From NCBI GenBank assembly GCA_004144175.1, contig SEFT01000013.1:141416-205415 (forward strand): 64,000 nt of DNA, given 5' to 3'. The notes under the pieces are model-generated. The model did no database searches. It was not told where the DNA came from and was given only the letters and a program-made list of their open reading frames with translations. Source of the DNA: Sphingobacteriales bacterium. GTDB lineage: Bacteria; Bacteroidota; Bacteroidia; Chitinophagales; Chitinophagaceae. This document shows, piece by piece, positions 16,972-25,974 of the stretch (position 1 is its first letter; each line of letters starts with the position of its first letter). The position numbers and the translations under genes are program-made.

Positions 16972-17311
16972 GTGATAGTTTTGTGTTTAAAAGTATTTGC
17001 ACTGATATTAAAGCCTCCTGCAAGGCGTTTACCCGGTCGGCCGTTTCGGTCTTGCCTTTTTTGCTAAGCGTGTAGTATTTGCGCCGCCTGCCGTCTACGG
17101 TTTCGGTAGTAGTCTCCAGCAATCCCTCTTCCAATAGCTTGTGCAGGGCCGGATACAGAGCTGCTTCTGTAATGGCCATTTTATTGTCTGTCATTTCGCG
17201 CACTACTTTGGTTATCTCATAACCATACATACGGTCGTTCTGCTCCAGCAGCTTTAGCACTATGGTAGCCAAGCTACCCTTCACTACCGGTCCTGTTTCT
17301 GTGTTCTTCAT
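16964..17311 (-). CDS. PadR family transcriptional regulator
   Basis: A 115-residue winged-helix repressor. Marks seen: KGSLATIVLKLLEQNDRMYGYEI (helix one), ITEAALYPALHKLLEEGLLE (recognition helix and wing start) and GRRRKYYTLSKKGK (wing). The short C-terminal helix is of the small PadR-s2 type. I chose the ATG at 17311; the longer frame would start inside the promoter. It is the first gene of a pair with the membrane protein. A direct repeat overlaps its own promoter, so autoregulation is likely. Confidence 0.93.
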   Translation of the reverse strand: MKNTETGPVVKGSLATIVLKLLEQNDRMYGYEITKVVREMTDNKMAITEAALYPALHKLLEEGLLETTTETVDGRRRKYYTLSKKGKTETADRVNALQEALISVQILLNTKLSHG

Positions 17312-17324
17312 ACTAACGCCTAAT

Positions 17325-17357
17325 AAAATTAGGTATATACCCAACAAATTTAGGTAT
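17325..17357. promoter_or_regulatory. Candidate PadR operator: two direct repeats 21 bp apart
   Basis: AAAATTAGGTAT (17325-17336) and AAATTTAGGTAT (17346-17357) are in phase at two helical turns. GGTATATACC (17332-17341) is a 10-bp palindrome within them. The second repeat covers the -7 box of the padR promoter, a good place for a repressor. Confidence 0.5.
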
Positions 17358-17374
17358 CCTTCCCGAAAAAACAA
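17345..17374 (-). promoter_or_regulatory. Promoter of the padR operon
   Basis: On the minus strand a TTG (17374-17372) is separated by 19 bases from TAAATTTG (17352-17345). This matches the Bacteroidota -33/-7 layout (TTG, 19-21 bases, TAnnTTTG). Transcription would begin near 17338, about 27 bases before the ATG. Confidence 0.65.
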
Positions 17375-17394
17375 GAGATGTAAAGTTTAGCCAT

Positions 17395-17402
17395 TAAATT
17401 TG
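17395..17402 (+). promoter_or_regulatory. Candidate -7 box for the flavoprotein gene
   Basis: TAAATTTG, a perfect TAnnTTTG match, lies 18 bases before the ATG at 17421. No good -33 TTG is seen, and the leader would be short. Confidence 0.4.
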
Positions 17403-17420
17403 GGGCTTTGCAGCATTTTC

Positions 17421-18677
17421 ATGGCGTTACATAAGATCAATACCAAGGTTATCATTATAGGAGCAGGACCCGCAGGAGCAGGAACATCTATCTACCTTAC
17501 ACAGGCAGGTATACCCCACGTTATCATAGAGAAAGAGACCTTCCCAAGGGATAAGGTATGTGGCGATGCCTGTAGCGGTAAAACAGCCTTTGTACTGAGA
17601 AAGGCCAACCCCGAATGGCTGAAAGAGATATTTGCCAGCGAGGAAAAGTTCATGCCCAGCCACGGTATTGTGTTCGTAGCGCCCAATGGCAAGTCGCTAG
17701 ATATTGCCTATAACCCCAACAGGATACCGGGCGAGCAAGCGCCGGGCTTCACTACGCCGCGCATGGTATTCGATAACTTCCTGTTCGATAAGCTGCCATC
17801 GCAACACACCACCATCTTTCAGCAATCGGCGGTAAAGAATATTGACCGGGAGAATGATATTGTAACTGTAACCTTTACTAAAGGGGAAGATACTTATGAG
17901 GTTACCGCTCCGCTCATCGTTGGCGCCGATGGCGATAAGGGTATCGTGCGTAAGAGCTTCATGAATGATAATAACTCGGCTAAAGCCTATGCCGTAGGAC
18001 TACGCGCTTATTACACGGGCGTTACGGGCATGCACAAAGAGAACTTCATTGAGCTGCACTTCCTGCCCGAGATGCTGCCGGGCTACCTCTGGATATTCCC
18101 TATGCCGAATGGCATAGTGAATGTAGGTGTAGGTATACTTTCAGAGCGCATACGCTCTAAGAAGATAAACCTGCGGGAGCAGATGCTGCACGCTCTCAAA
18201 ACTAATCCAAACATAAAACACAGGTTTAAGAATGCTACCTTGCTGGACAAGATACAGGGCTGGGGCCTGCCAATGGGGATGGAACAGCTGCCTATATCAG
18301 GCGATAACTTCGTGCTGACGGGTGATGCAGCAAGCCTTATCGACCCATTTAGCGGTGAAGGTATTGGTAACGCACTCTACAGCGGCATGCTGGCAGCTTA
18401 TGCTATCGAAAAAGCGGTACGACAAAATCAGTACGACAGAGCCTTCCTGAAAGAGCAGTACGACGATGTGCTGTATAAGCGCATAGGTGATGAACTGAAG
18501 ATAAGCGCTACCCTGCAACGCTTGTGCCGCTACCCATGGCTGTTCAACTTTGTAGTGAACAAGGCCAACAAAAGCCCCTCGCTCAGCAAAACCATCAGCT
18601 GTATGTTCACCGACCTTGACATGCGCGACCAGTTGCGCAAGCCATCGTTCTATGCCAAGATACTGCTCAACCGCTAG
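17421..18677 (+). CDS. Geranylgeranyl reductase family FAD-dependent oxidoreductase
   Basis: A 418-residue flavoprotein of the geranylgeranyl reductase / p-hydroxybenzoate hydroxylase-like family, which reduces prenyl double bonds or hydroxylates lipids. The FAD dinucleotide motif is VIIIGAGPAGAGTS (about residues 9-22). The second FAD motif is LTGDAASLIDPFSGEGIGNAL, and the IVGADGDKGIVRKSF segment is also typical. The DKVCGDACSGK motif near residue 45 is characteristic of the family. It starts at the ATG at 17421, where the FAD motif directly follows. Isoprenoid or menaquinone side-chain reduction is possible but not shown by context. Its stop shares the four bases CTAG with the stop of the convergent protease gene. 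Confidence 0.88.
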   Translation: MALHKINTKVIIIGAGPAGAGTSIYLTQAGIPHVIIEKETFPRDKVCGDACSGKTAFVLRKANPEWLKEIFASEEKFMPSHGIVFVAPNGKSLDIAYNPNRIPGEQAPGFTTPRMVFDNFLFDKLPSQHTTIFQQSAVKNIDRENDIVTVTFTKGEDTYEVTAPLIVGADGDKGIVRKSFMNDNNSAKAYAVGLRAYYTGVTGMHKENFIELHFLPEMLPGYLWIFPMPNGIVNVGVGILSERIRSKKINLREQMLHALKTNPNIKHRFKNATLLDKIQGWGLPMGMEQLPISGDNFVLTGDAASLIDPFSGEGIGNALYSGMLAAYAIEKAVRQNQYDRAFLKEQYDDVLYKRIGDELKISATLQRLCRYPWLFNFVVNKANKSPSLSKTISCMFTDLDMRDQLRKPSFYAKILLNR

Positions 18678-21600
18678 TTGCGCTGGTATACAATCTTATA
18701 CACATAACGCCTGTCGCCAATGCGCGCATTCAGGAAGTATATGCCCGACTGTAGCGTTGGTGTGCTGATCTTTGTCTCGGTATATGCATCCTCAGCCTGT
18801 ACTTTGGTATTTAAAACCTGCCTGCCCGATATGTCAGTTATGACAATAGACATCTCCGTACCCGCATAGGCATTCCAACCTATCTTGATATTGCCATCGC
18901 GCGTTGGATTAGGGCTTACGCTGACGATACCCGGCTCGGACATAATAAACTTCTTGTCAAACACCTCAATATCATCCACGGCAATACCCTCGCGGTTGCT
19001 ACCCGGGTCGGATGTGAATACGAAGCGGAAGCGCGTCATAGCCTTTAGCTTAGGCAGTGGTGTCGAGGCTTCGTGCCACATGGTGTTATCTTCCTGGCTC
19101 CACATATCATACAGCGTATCGCTATACCAGTTGGTGCCTTCTTTCCAGGTGCCTACCCTATCCCACTTGGCGCCATCTATACTGTACTCCAGGTAGGCTG
19201 CGTCGCAGTACACGATACCGCAGTACTCAATATCATACGCCATTTTTAGCCTCAGCGTAGGGTTCGCCAACTGCGAGAGGTCGAAACAAGGACTGTACAG
19301 ATAGCCTATTTCGTTGGTAGCGTAATTGCCATCCAGGTTGGTCTTCCAGGCTTTAGTGCCGCTGGCTGCGCCATTTATTTTTTCCGATTGCGGTGTACCA
19401 TACTCCCAGCTGTTCTTAGGCCCGTCACTATACCAGCCGCCATTGTTAGCTTCAAAATTTTCGAAGTATGGGAACCCATTTACCTTTGGCTGATTGCGGA
19501 ATTTAAAATTCAGTACGCTGTCATTCTCCTTATAAGTATCGCCGTTGGCCGCCAGCCATACCGATACGGTGTACATATCGTAAGTCGGTATCGACATCGG
19601 AGCCTTAAATGTATAGTCTATCGTTTGCTTGCCTTTGATGGATGGTATTGTTTCACTCACCACCTGTCCATTACCCATTTGGTAAAACACCCGCACATTC
19701 GACTGGTCGTTGTTTACACTGTTGTATATCTTAATGGTAAGCGGCGCGCTTACTGCCAAGCCGCAACTAATGATCTCCGGGCTTACTATCTGCAACAGCT
19801 GCATATCGTTTTCTACCGTATAGATGCGCACATTGTCGAACGTCAGGCCACGGCCGTAGTCCCGGTTGCCTATCACCGATACATCGTTCTGAGCAAACCT
19901 TATTTGGGTGCTGGTAGAGAACAACTGCCGCCAGCGCGACAGCGCATCGTTAATGGAAATGCTGCCCGACTTCTGCACTTCTCCAACGTTCAGGCTATTG
20001 GCATTGTATACAAACAGCCGCTGCCAAGTGTTGGTATCGCTGCCTCTTACCATTACTTCGTTGTCCTTCGGCAGGCTTGGTTGTCCGTGCAGTATGTAGT
20101 CAAAGTCGATCCTTACCTCCTTACCTGCCACCTCGTAGTTGCTAAGGTTAAAAGTGCCGATGAATGCATTCTGGCTTCCAATGGCGGTATGCTTCACTGC
20201 ATCGAGGCTTACCGACCGATTACCACCGATAGTGATGTTCTTATTTACGAATGTTCTTAGCCTTCCCGTGTCGTTGGCATTGAAGTAATCCCAGCGATCA
20301 TTTATGGACAGCCCAACACTATCTGAGAAAGTCTCGATCGGTGCGAGCGATTCAAAATCATCAGTAAACGGCGTAGCCAGGTCGATAGCGTTATTGCTCA
20401 GATGGCGGAACACACGTGTAATTGTATCATTACCATGCTGCGGATCGGCAATATCCATATTCTCTACCGCAGCCTTTATTGTGTAAGTGCCTACGGCAGA
20501 CAAGTCAAGCCCTGTGAAGCTAAGTTCTTTGGTAGCATTTGGCTCAAGCGGAGTATGTAAGATCTGTGATGTCCAAGGGCCGTTGTTGATGCTGTATGAT
20601 ACGCGATAGAAGTTATGAAAGGCATCATCCAGGTTGCGCAGTAGTAGCGTCAGCGTATCGTTTGCTTTTAGCTCGGTGCTGGTCAGCTTCCTGCCGCCCG
20701 ATGGGCTTACCACAGCCTGTATCATAAGGTCGCCATTCGATGCCGGATTCTTGCAATTGCCATCATTGGGTTTGCGGTATATGCCCATGCTTCGGTAGCC
20801 AGCTTTACCATCTACCATGGGGCGCACAGCTGCAAAGTAAAAGCTATCCAGCGCCAGCCCGCCAAAGGTGTACGCTGTAGTGTTGTTATCTACGGTATCA
20901 ACCGGCTCCATATTGGCACCAACTTTCCTCAATATCTCGTAAGCATTGGCGTTAGGCACAGCCTCCCACTCAAAGTTCATATAGCCGGGGCACTGGTCGG
21001 TGCTTAGCTTTAGGGCAGGCTGTTTAGTGGCAATAAACATCGGTGATGTATTAGACGCCGTATTTTTCTGTATCAATCGCAGTCTGCAAGCAGCAGAATT
21101 TATCGATGCAGGCACTTCCCATTTGTGATAACGGCGATTGCCGGGAATATTATCATCTATCATTGTCCAGCTATCGCCGTTATCTGTTGAATACTCCAGC
21201 GAAAACGTAGCCATAGTGTCCTTCGCATCCCAGTACACCATCAACCGGTCGCCCGATTTTACCTGTGCATTAGAGTCGGGGTAAGTGATCTTGATACCTG
21301 CCGGCACGAAGTCGTATGCTACCACATAGTCCTGCGCACCAGTGGGTATATTGAAACCCTTCACAGCAATGGTATAGCTGCCCGGCTGCGGTGCATCTAC
21401 TACTATCTGCTCCGTATTATTCAATCTATCTGCCTGCTCGGTAGCGTTCTTCAAAATATTTGCCGGAGTAGCATCGAGTACCAGCGGACGATGCAGCGTG
21501 CTGTTAGGCTCCATTACTTCCAGGTCCAGGTCATTTACCAATTGCTTGGCAGCGGTAGGGCTGGCCGGCTGGTCGTGCCAGCAGAGCATCACCTTCAGTT

Positions 21601-23200
21601 GTGCCGTACCTGCCGGTACATTGATGGTTAGGGTTTGTTCTTCGCTGTTGTTTATCGTCTTAGTGGTGTAGGTATTACCATCCAGCATCCGTAGTGAACG
21701 CTGTATGTTCATGAAGCCAAAACCAAAACGATAGTCGGGGCCGGGGTTGCCTATATCTATAGCGCCGTTTAGCAGTACGGTCTTTAGTACATCCGCCCTT
21801 GGGTTTACTGCACCGTTTATCTGCCTGTATCGTTCGGTTAATAAAGCCAGTCCACCAGCTACACCGGGGCAAGCCATGCTGGTACCACCCGAAACCAGGT
21901 AGGCGTCCGTACGCGTGGTCGACATTACATCTACCCCTACGGCTGTTATCTCCGGCTTCAGGCGGCCATCCTTTACCGGGCCCCGAGAACCGTCTATAGC
22001 ATTTACAAATTGTTTATCGGTACTGGTAACAACTATATTGTTTTTAGCTGGCTGATAACCTCCCGTCACCGTTGCAAAACCTGCGGGGTATGGGCTGCAA
22101 TTAAGCTTGCCATCATTACCCGCGGCAAACACGTGCAGTACTTGGTTATACTGCAAGGTCATCTTATCCAGCTCCTGCGATATGATGTCGTACGTGCCTG
22201 AGTATCTGCAATCGCCAATCGCTGCTGCGTACGAGTTGTTGGTGATGGTCATGTTATGTGCTTCGAACATGGCAGGCGTTTGCTCCCACACCTGGCTATA
22301 AAAATGGTCTACGAGTGTAGCTTTGGGTGCCTGCCCCTCACCTCTAGGGTCGATGATGCCCGCAGCCCCAACGATACCGTTGATATGGACGCCGTGGTTG
22401 GTGTACGAAGCAGGGTTATAATTGATGATCCGGTCTTTCAGGTCCACATGCGTTATGCCCGATACATTATCACCCACACCTACCACAACGCCCTTTCCCG
22501 AAAGTCCGTAACCGCCGTTGCTTACAGGCGAAAAAGCCACATTACTGCGGGTGGCGGTTTTCGATTCAAAATTGAGCGGTACATTTTCATGTAAGGGATT
22601 GACATAAGATGTGCCATACCAGGCAGCCAATTTTAGCAAGTTAGCTTTTGGTATAGTTATCGAATAAGACTTAAGTCCGGAAGAACTTTTTTTGGTTATC
22701 TGTCCACCCAGTTCCGCAATCATTTTCTGCACGTCCTGCGTTTCCACCCCAATTGTAGATAGCTGCACCTCCACGTTGCCGTAATCGCCGGTACTATACA
22801 TTGATAAACCCTCATCCGTCTTCCATTCGGCCTGCATGGGCACTACACTCCTTATCGAGCAGCTTTCGATGAGCTGCGGAGATAGCGTGTTACTTATTAC
22901 AGATATAAAAGTATTATCAGGCACATAATCGCCCAGCATTACCCCATTCAATTGCAACAGCTCTTTTTGGCTGGCATTAGGAAGTACAGAAAATTGAATA
23001 AGTACTTGCTGGTGTCCAACCAAACCCTTGGCCTGACTAGTTACTGTCCAGGCTTTGGCATCGGCAGCAGGTGACAGCGTTTGCTTCTTCAGGTATATTT
23101 TCGGTGCATTGGGTTGCGCGGTAGCAGCTACTGCTGCAAGTATATAAATTATAAAAAGACTGTATTTACACACCACTCCTTTTCCGGTATTTTTTGTCAT
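18674..23200 (-). CDS. Large S8 (subtilisin-type) serine protease, type IX secretion cargo
   Basis: A 1508-residue secreted protease with a signal sequence (SLFIIYILAAVAATAQ). The N-terminal prodomain-like part runs to about 215. The S8 catalytic domain has Asp244 in VGVGDNVSG, His269 in NHGVHINGI and Ser441 in SGGTSMACPG. Then come a P-domain-like beta sandwich (TINVPAGTAQLKVMLCWHD), a fibronectin-like region, and two jelly-roll/MAM-like segments with the DDFESL and YFENFEANNGGWYSD patterns. The end is a type A T9SS sorting domain (VSVSPNPTRDGNIKIGW to the Arg/Lys-rich end). It would be exported through the outer membrane and anchored or released. The T9SS machinery is not in the window. The catalytic Asp context is unusual (GDNVSG rather than D-S/T-G), but all three residues are present. 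Confidence 0.92.
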   Translation of the reverse strand: MTKNTGKGVVCKYSLFIIYILAAVAATAQPNAPKIYLKKQTLSPAADAKAWTVTSQAKGLVGHQQVLIQFSVLPNASQKELLQLNGVMLGDYVPDNTFISVISNTLSPQLIESCSIRSVVPMQAEWKTDEGLSMYSTGDYGNVEVQLSTIGVETQDVQKMIAELGGQITKKSSSGLKSYSITIPKANLLKLAAWYGTSYVNPLHENVPLNFESKTATRSNVAFSPVSNGGYGLSGKGVVVGVGDNVSGITHVDLKDRIINYNPASYTNHGVHINGIVGAAGIIDPRGEGQAPKATLVDHFYSQVWEQTPAMFEAHNMTITNNSYAAAIGDCRYSGTYDIISQELDKMTLQYNQVLHVFAAGNDGKLNCSPYPAGFATVTGGYQPAKNNIVVTSTDKQFVNAIDGSRGPVKDGRLKPEITAVGVDVMSTTRTDAYLVSGGTSMACPGVAGGLALLTERYRQINGAVNPRADVLKTVLLNGAIDIGNPGPDYRFGFGFMNIQRSLRMLDGNTYTTKTINNSEEQTLTINVPAGTAQLKVMLCWHDQPASPTAAKQLVNDLDLEVMEPNSTLHRPLVLDATPANILKNATEQADRLNNTEQIVVDAPQPGSYTIAVKGFNIPTGAQDYVVAYDFVPAGIKITYPDSNAQVKSGDRLMVYWDAKDTMATFSLEYSTDNGDSWTMIDDNIPGNRRYHKWEVPASINSAACRLRLIQKNTASNTSPMFIATKQPALKLSTDQCPGYMNFEWEAVPNANAYEILRKVGANMEPVDTVDNNTTAYTFGGLALDSFYFAAVRPMVDGKAGYRSMGIYRKPNDGNCKNPASNGDLMIQAVVSPSGGRKLTSTELKANDTLTLLLRNLDDAFHNFYRVSYSINNGPWTSQILHTPLEPNATKELSFTGLDLSAVGTYTIKAAVENMDIADPQHGNDTITRVFRHLSNNAIDLATPFTDDFESLAPIETFSDSVGLSINDRWDYFNANDTGRLRTFVNKNITIGGNRSVSLDAVKHTAIGSQNAFIGTFNLSNYEVAGKEVRIDFDYILHGQPSLPKDNEVMVRGSDTNTWQRLFVYNANSLNVGEVQKSGSISINDALSRWRQLFSTSTQIRFAQNDVSVIGNRDYGRGLTFDNVRIYTVENDMQLLQIVSPEIISCGLAVSAPLTIKIYNSVNNDQSNVRVFYQMGNGQVVSETIPSIKGKQTIDYTFKAPMSIPTYDMYTVSVWLAANGDTYKENDSVLNFKFRNQPKVNGFPYFENFEANNGGWYSDGPKNSWEYGTPQSEKINGAASGTKAWKTNLDGNYATNEIGYLYSPCFDLSQLANPTLRLKMAYDIEYCGIVYCDAAYLEYSIDGAKWDRVGTWKEGTNWYSDTLYDMWSQEDNTMWHEASTPLPKLKAMTRFRFVFTSDPGSNREGIAVDDIEVFDKKFIMSEPGIVSVSPNPTRDGNIKIGWNAYAGTEMSIVITDISGRQVLNTKVQAEDAYTETKISTPTLQSGIYFLNARIGDRRYVYKIVYQRN

Positions 23201-23315
23201 TACGCGATAGCGTTGATGTAGAACTGGGATTTACCCTTTGAAGTTACCAATTTTAGGCTAAATCAGCTAATCGGCTAAAGTTTGACCAGATGATTAAATA
23301 ACGACCTGAAATCAT

Positions 23316-23323
23316 TAGATTTG
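23316..23323 (+). promoter_or_regulatory. Candidate -7 box for the DUF4397 gene
   Basis: TAGATTTG fits TAnnTTTG and leaves a leader of about 50 bases before the ATG at 23379. No correctly spaced TTG is visible. Confidence 0.35.
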
Positions 23324-23378
23324 GGTTTAGCCCTGTCAGTTTAACCACCCTCGTTAATTAATTAAACAATCAAAACTG

Positions 23379-25058
23379 ATGAAGAAATTTTTACTTACCT
23401 CTATTATTTCAGCCGCTGCATTTACTTCTTTTGCCCAGCCGGCACAAGTGCAGATCATCAATAACTCGCCCGACTCTACCATCGATATGGTAGATGTTTA
23501 CTTTAACGGCAATCCGCAGGCAAACGACCTGATGTATAAAGGCGCGACGGCCTTAAGTACAATTTCTCAGACCAACACCCCGGTAGTCATATCGTTTGCC
23601 AAGCATGATGGCGTGTATCCTGTCGATACGTTCAAACAGATCACTACCACCTTTACTTCAGGCAATAAGTATATATTAATATTGAACGGTACAAAAGACC
23701 AGGCGCGTTACTCGCCTGCAGTACCTATCAGGGTCGATATATACACCGGAGCTAAGGACGTTGCTGCCAATTCGCAGGAAACGGAAATACTTTTTGCACA
23801 TGGCAGTACCGATCTACCACAAAGCGATTTTAGAGTGGGAGCCGAAATTGTAGATGACAATCGTAGCTTCAGTTCATTTGCGGCGGGATATAAGGCTTTT
23901 CCGAGTATGCTGCCTCCGCCTGCGCAGCGTGTACTTCGCATTACTAATCCCTCCGGCAGCAAAACGATCAGCTCGCACAACTTTAATCTGATGCCGTTTG
24001 CCGGCAGGGCTATTGTAGCTATGCCTACTGGTTTTGTTAACCCCGGCGCAAACCGGAATGGCGCACCGTTGACATTTATTGCTGTCACATCAACCGGCCA
24101 GGTTATGGAGTTCGTGCCGACCACTTCTGACATGACCCGTATACAACTAATACATAACAGCGCCGATCTCAATGCATCACTGGTAGATGTATACTTTGGC
24201 GACTCTCTTACATTTGCCAACGTACCGTTCCGCACTGCATCACCTTTTATTGACATACCTGCCCAATCTAATATGACACTGGGCGTAGCACCGGCAAACA
24301 GCAATACGGTAGCAGATACTTTTTTTAGCGCTGACCTTTATCTTGATCCTGAGAAAAACTATATCGGTGTGATGAGCGGTATCAGGAGCAATAGCACCGG
24401 CTATACTCCAATGAGACCAATGACCTTCTCGCTCAAAGAGAATGGGAAAGAAGAAGGTTCTAATAATAACAATGTAGATGTGACTGTATTTCATGGAAGC
24501 ACGGATGCACCTGTATTCGATATACAGAACGGAAACGGTACAGTGATTGTTAATGACCTTGCCTATGGCCAGTTCAGCAGTTATTTGCCTCTGCCTGCAA
24601 CGGTTACGTCCATCGTCCATCTTACAGATGCTGCCGGTGGGTTTCTGCACCGCTACAGCCCTACCTTTACTCCATTTGCCGGCCAAGCCGGTGTAATATT
24701 AGCATCAGGCTTCCACGACTCGACCGTGAACAATAATGGCAGCAAATTCGGACTGTATTTTGCTACGGCAATGGGCGGACCACTGATGGCTTTACCGGAA
24801 GCATTTGTTAGCGTAAATGATATAGCGGCTAACAGCAACATTAAAATATACCCTAACCCTGCTACCGACCGCTTATTCATCGCTGGAACACAGTCAGCCG
24901 ATTTTACCGCAACAGTTTGTGATATGACCGGTAAGGTGATGGCACAATTCAGTAATGATACAAACGGTGTGGATGTAAGCCGCCTGGCAAGTGGTATGTA
25001 TATACTGAAGGTACAGGATGGAGCTAATACCTTCCATCAGAAGTTCAGCAAGCAATAA
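23379..25058 (+). CDS. DUF4397 repeat protein, type IX secretion cargo
   Basis: A 559-residue secreted protein. It has a signal peptide (about 1-19, FTSFAQ) and three DUF4397-like units. Each begins with a strand-rich motif: QIINNSPDSTIDMVDVYFNG, QLIHNSADLNASLVDVYFG and VTVFHGSTDAPVFDIQ. The C-terminal T9SS sorting domain (about 485-559) starts at NIKIYPNPATDRLFI. DUF4397 is a beta-rich extracellular domain of unknown function. The protein lies between two T9SS proteases but has its own terminator. It is likely on the cell surface or secreted. Confidence 0.92.
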   Translation: MKKFLLTSIISAAAFTSFAQPAQVQIINNSPDSTIDMVDVYFNGNPQANDLMYKGATALSTISQTNTPVVISFAKHDGVYPVDTFKQITTTFTSGNKYILILNGTKDQARYSPAVPIRVDIYTGAKDVAANSQETEILFAHGSTDLPQSDFRVGAEIVDDNRSFSSFAAGYKAFPSMLPPPAQRVLRITNPSGSKTISSHNFNLMPFAGRAIVAMPTGFVNPGANRNGAPLTFIAVTSTGQVMEFVPTTSDMTRIQLIHNSADLNASLVDVYFGDSLTFANVPFRTASPFIDIPAQSNMTLGVAPANSNTVADTFFSADLYLDPEKNYIGVMSGIRSNSTGYTPMRPMTFSLKENGKEEGSNNNNVDVTVFHGSTDAPVFDIQNGNGTVIVNDLAYGQFSSYLPLPATVTSIVHLTDAAGGFLHRYSPTFTPFAGQAGVILASGFHDSTVNNNGSKFGLYFATAMGGPLMALPEAFVSVNDIAANSNIKIYPNPATDRLFIAGTQSADFTATVCDMTGKVMAQFSNDTNGVDVSRLASGMYILKVQDGANTFHQKFSKQ

Positions 25059-25073
25059 GATTCCTGATAAAGT

Positions 25074-25111
25074 AATAAGTAAAGGCTCCCGATGCGGAGC
25101 CTTTACTTATT
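25074..25111. terminator. Hairpin terminator after the DUF4397 gene
   Basis: A perfect 16-bp stem (25074-25089 with 25096-25111) with a 6-base loop lies 15 bases after the stop. It has a T-rich right end. Confidence 0.85.
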
Positions 25112-25196
25112 ATATACCAAATTTTGGGCAAACTACGAACACAGAAAAAGAATTTTCATATACCTATTTTATGGGAGGTTTTATTATTTTCGCCCG

Positions 25197-25463
25197 ATGG
25201 CAAACGAGTCTAACATAATCGCATTCCGCTACGAGTACCTTATCGTTTCTGAAGGAAAACATATTGGTAAAGGCGCACAAACCATGTATAGCACCGACCC
25301 CGAAGACACAGGGCGTGACAGGCTGAAAGCGGAGGTAATGGAGCAACTCGAAGAGAAGCACCCCGATACTCCTTTCATGGTGATCATCCAGAGCAGCAAG
25401 GTAATGAAGGAGCAGGACACGAGAAACCTGCCAAACGGCTTTAAGCTGACCGAAACAATATAG
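25197..25463 (+). CDS. Small hypothetical protein
   Basis: An 88-residue soluble protein, beginning MANESNIIAFRYEYL. It is charged, with a predicted beta-alpha-beta arrangement (FRYEYLIVSEGK, a helix over RDRLKAEVMEQLEEKH, then FMVIIQSSKVM). I do not recognise a family. The ATG at 25197 is preferred; further codons upstream in the same frame are AT-rich and overlap the region after the terminator. It stands alone between a terminator and a convergent membrane-protein gene. Confidence 0.6.
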   Translation: MANESNIIAFRYEYLIVSEGKHIGKGAQTMYSTDPEDTGRDRLKAEVMEQLEEKHPDTPFMVIIQSSKVMKEQDTRNLPNGFKLTETI

Positions 25464-25503
25464 GTAGCCCCTACCTGTGTAATAGAATATTATTTGCTGG
25501 AAG

Positions 25504-25896
25504 CTATGCGACAATTTTGCGTACAGCTTCCAGCTCTTTCCATATCAATATCGCCGTCACTACCATTTCGGCTAAGAAATAGGCAATGCCTAATGGTGTA
25601 AGCTTGGGAAAAAAGTATACCGATAGTGCAGCTGTAAGCAAACAATACAGCAGGTTGGCTACGGCAATTTCCTTTATAAAGGCCCGCCACCGTTCCCGCA
25701 CCATAAAAAAGCAGCTTAAAGAGTAAACAGCAAAGACGGTCGCTATACCTGCAAGTGTATACATTACTTTCGACGGCATTCCGGTAACGTCGTGAATAGC
25801 GAGCGTATACAATAGCACAGCCGACAATAAAGCTCCAGCGCCATCTATCAGGAATAGATTACGAGGCTTGCCGAAAAATGATACATCTTGAGCCAT
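25504..25896 (-). CDS. Small four-helix membrane protein, hypothetical
   Basis: A 130-residue integral membrane protein with four predicted helices (about 15-34, 44-66, 77-94 and 100-117). Short charged loops include RERWRAFIKEI. No family is recognised with confidence; it resembles small conserved Bacteroidota membrane proteins without known function. It is divergent from the subtilase at 25975 with 78 bases between them. Confidence 0.7.
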   Translation of the reverse strand: MAQDVSFFGKPRNLFLIDGAGALLSAVLLYTLAIHDVTGMPSKVMYTLAGIATVFAVYSLSCFFMVRERWRAFIKEIAVANLLYCLLTAALSVYFFPKLTPLGIAYFLAEMVVTAILIWKELEAVRKIVA

Positions 25897-25974
25897 ATCT
25901 TACTCGATGGTCAAAGATAGTATTCAAACTATTCGATACCGGAATAATCAATAACTTTAAGCAAACTACTGTTT

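Noticed and set aside
17325..17357. CRISPR-like or phage attachment repeat
   Set aside because: There are only two short copies in a promoter region, with no array and no integrase; an operator explains them better.
19388..20260. Long open frame opposite the 1508-residue protease
   Set aside because: A shadow of the protease coding sequence on the other strand; composition is low in sense and no start context or domain is seen.
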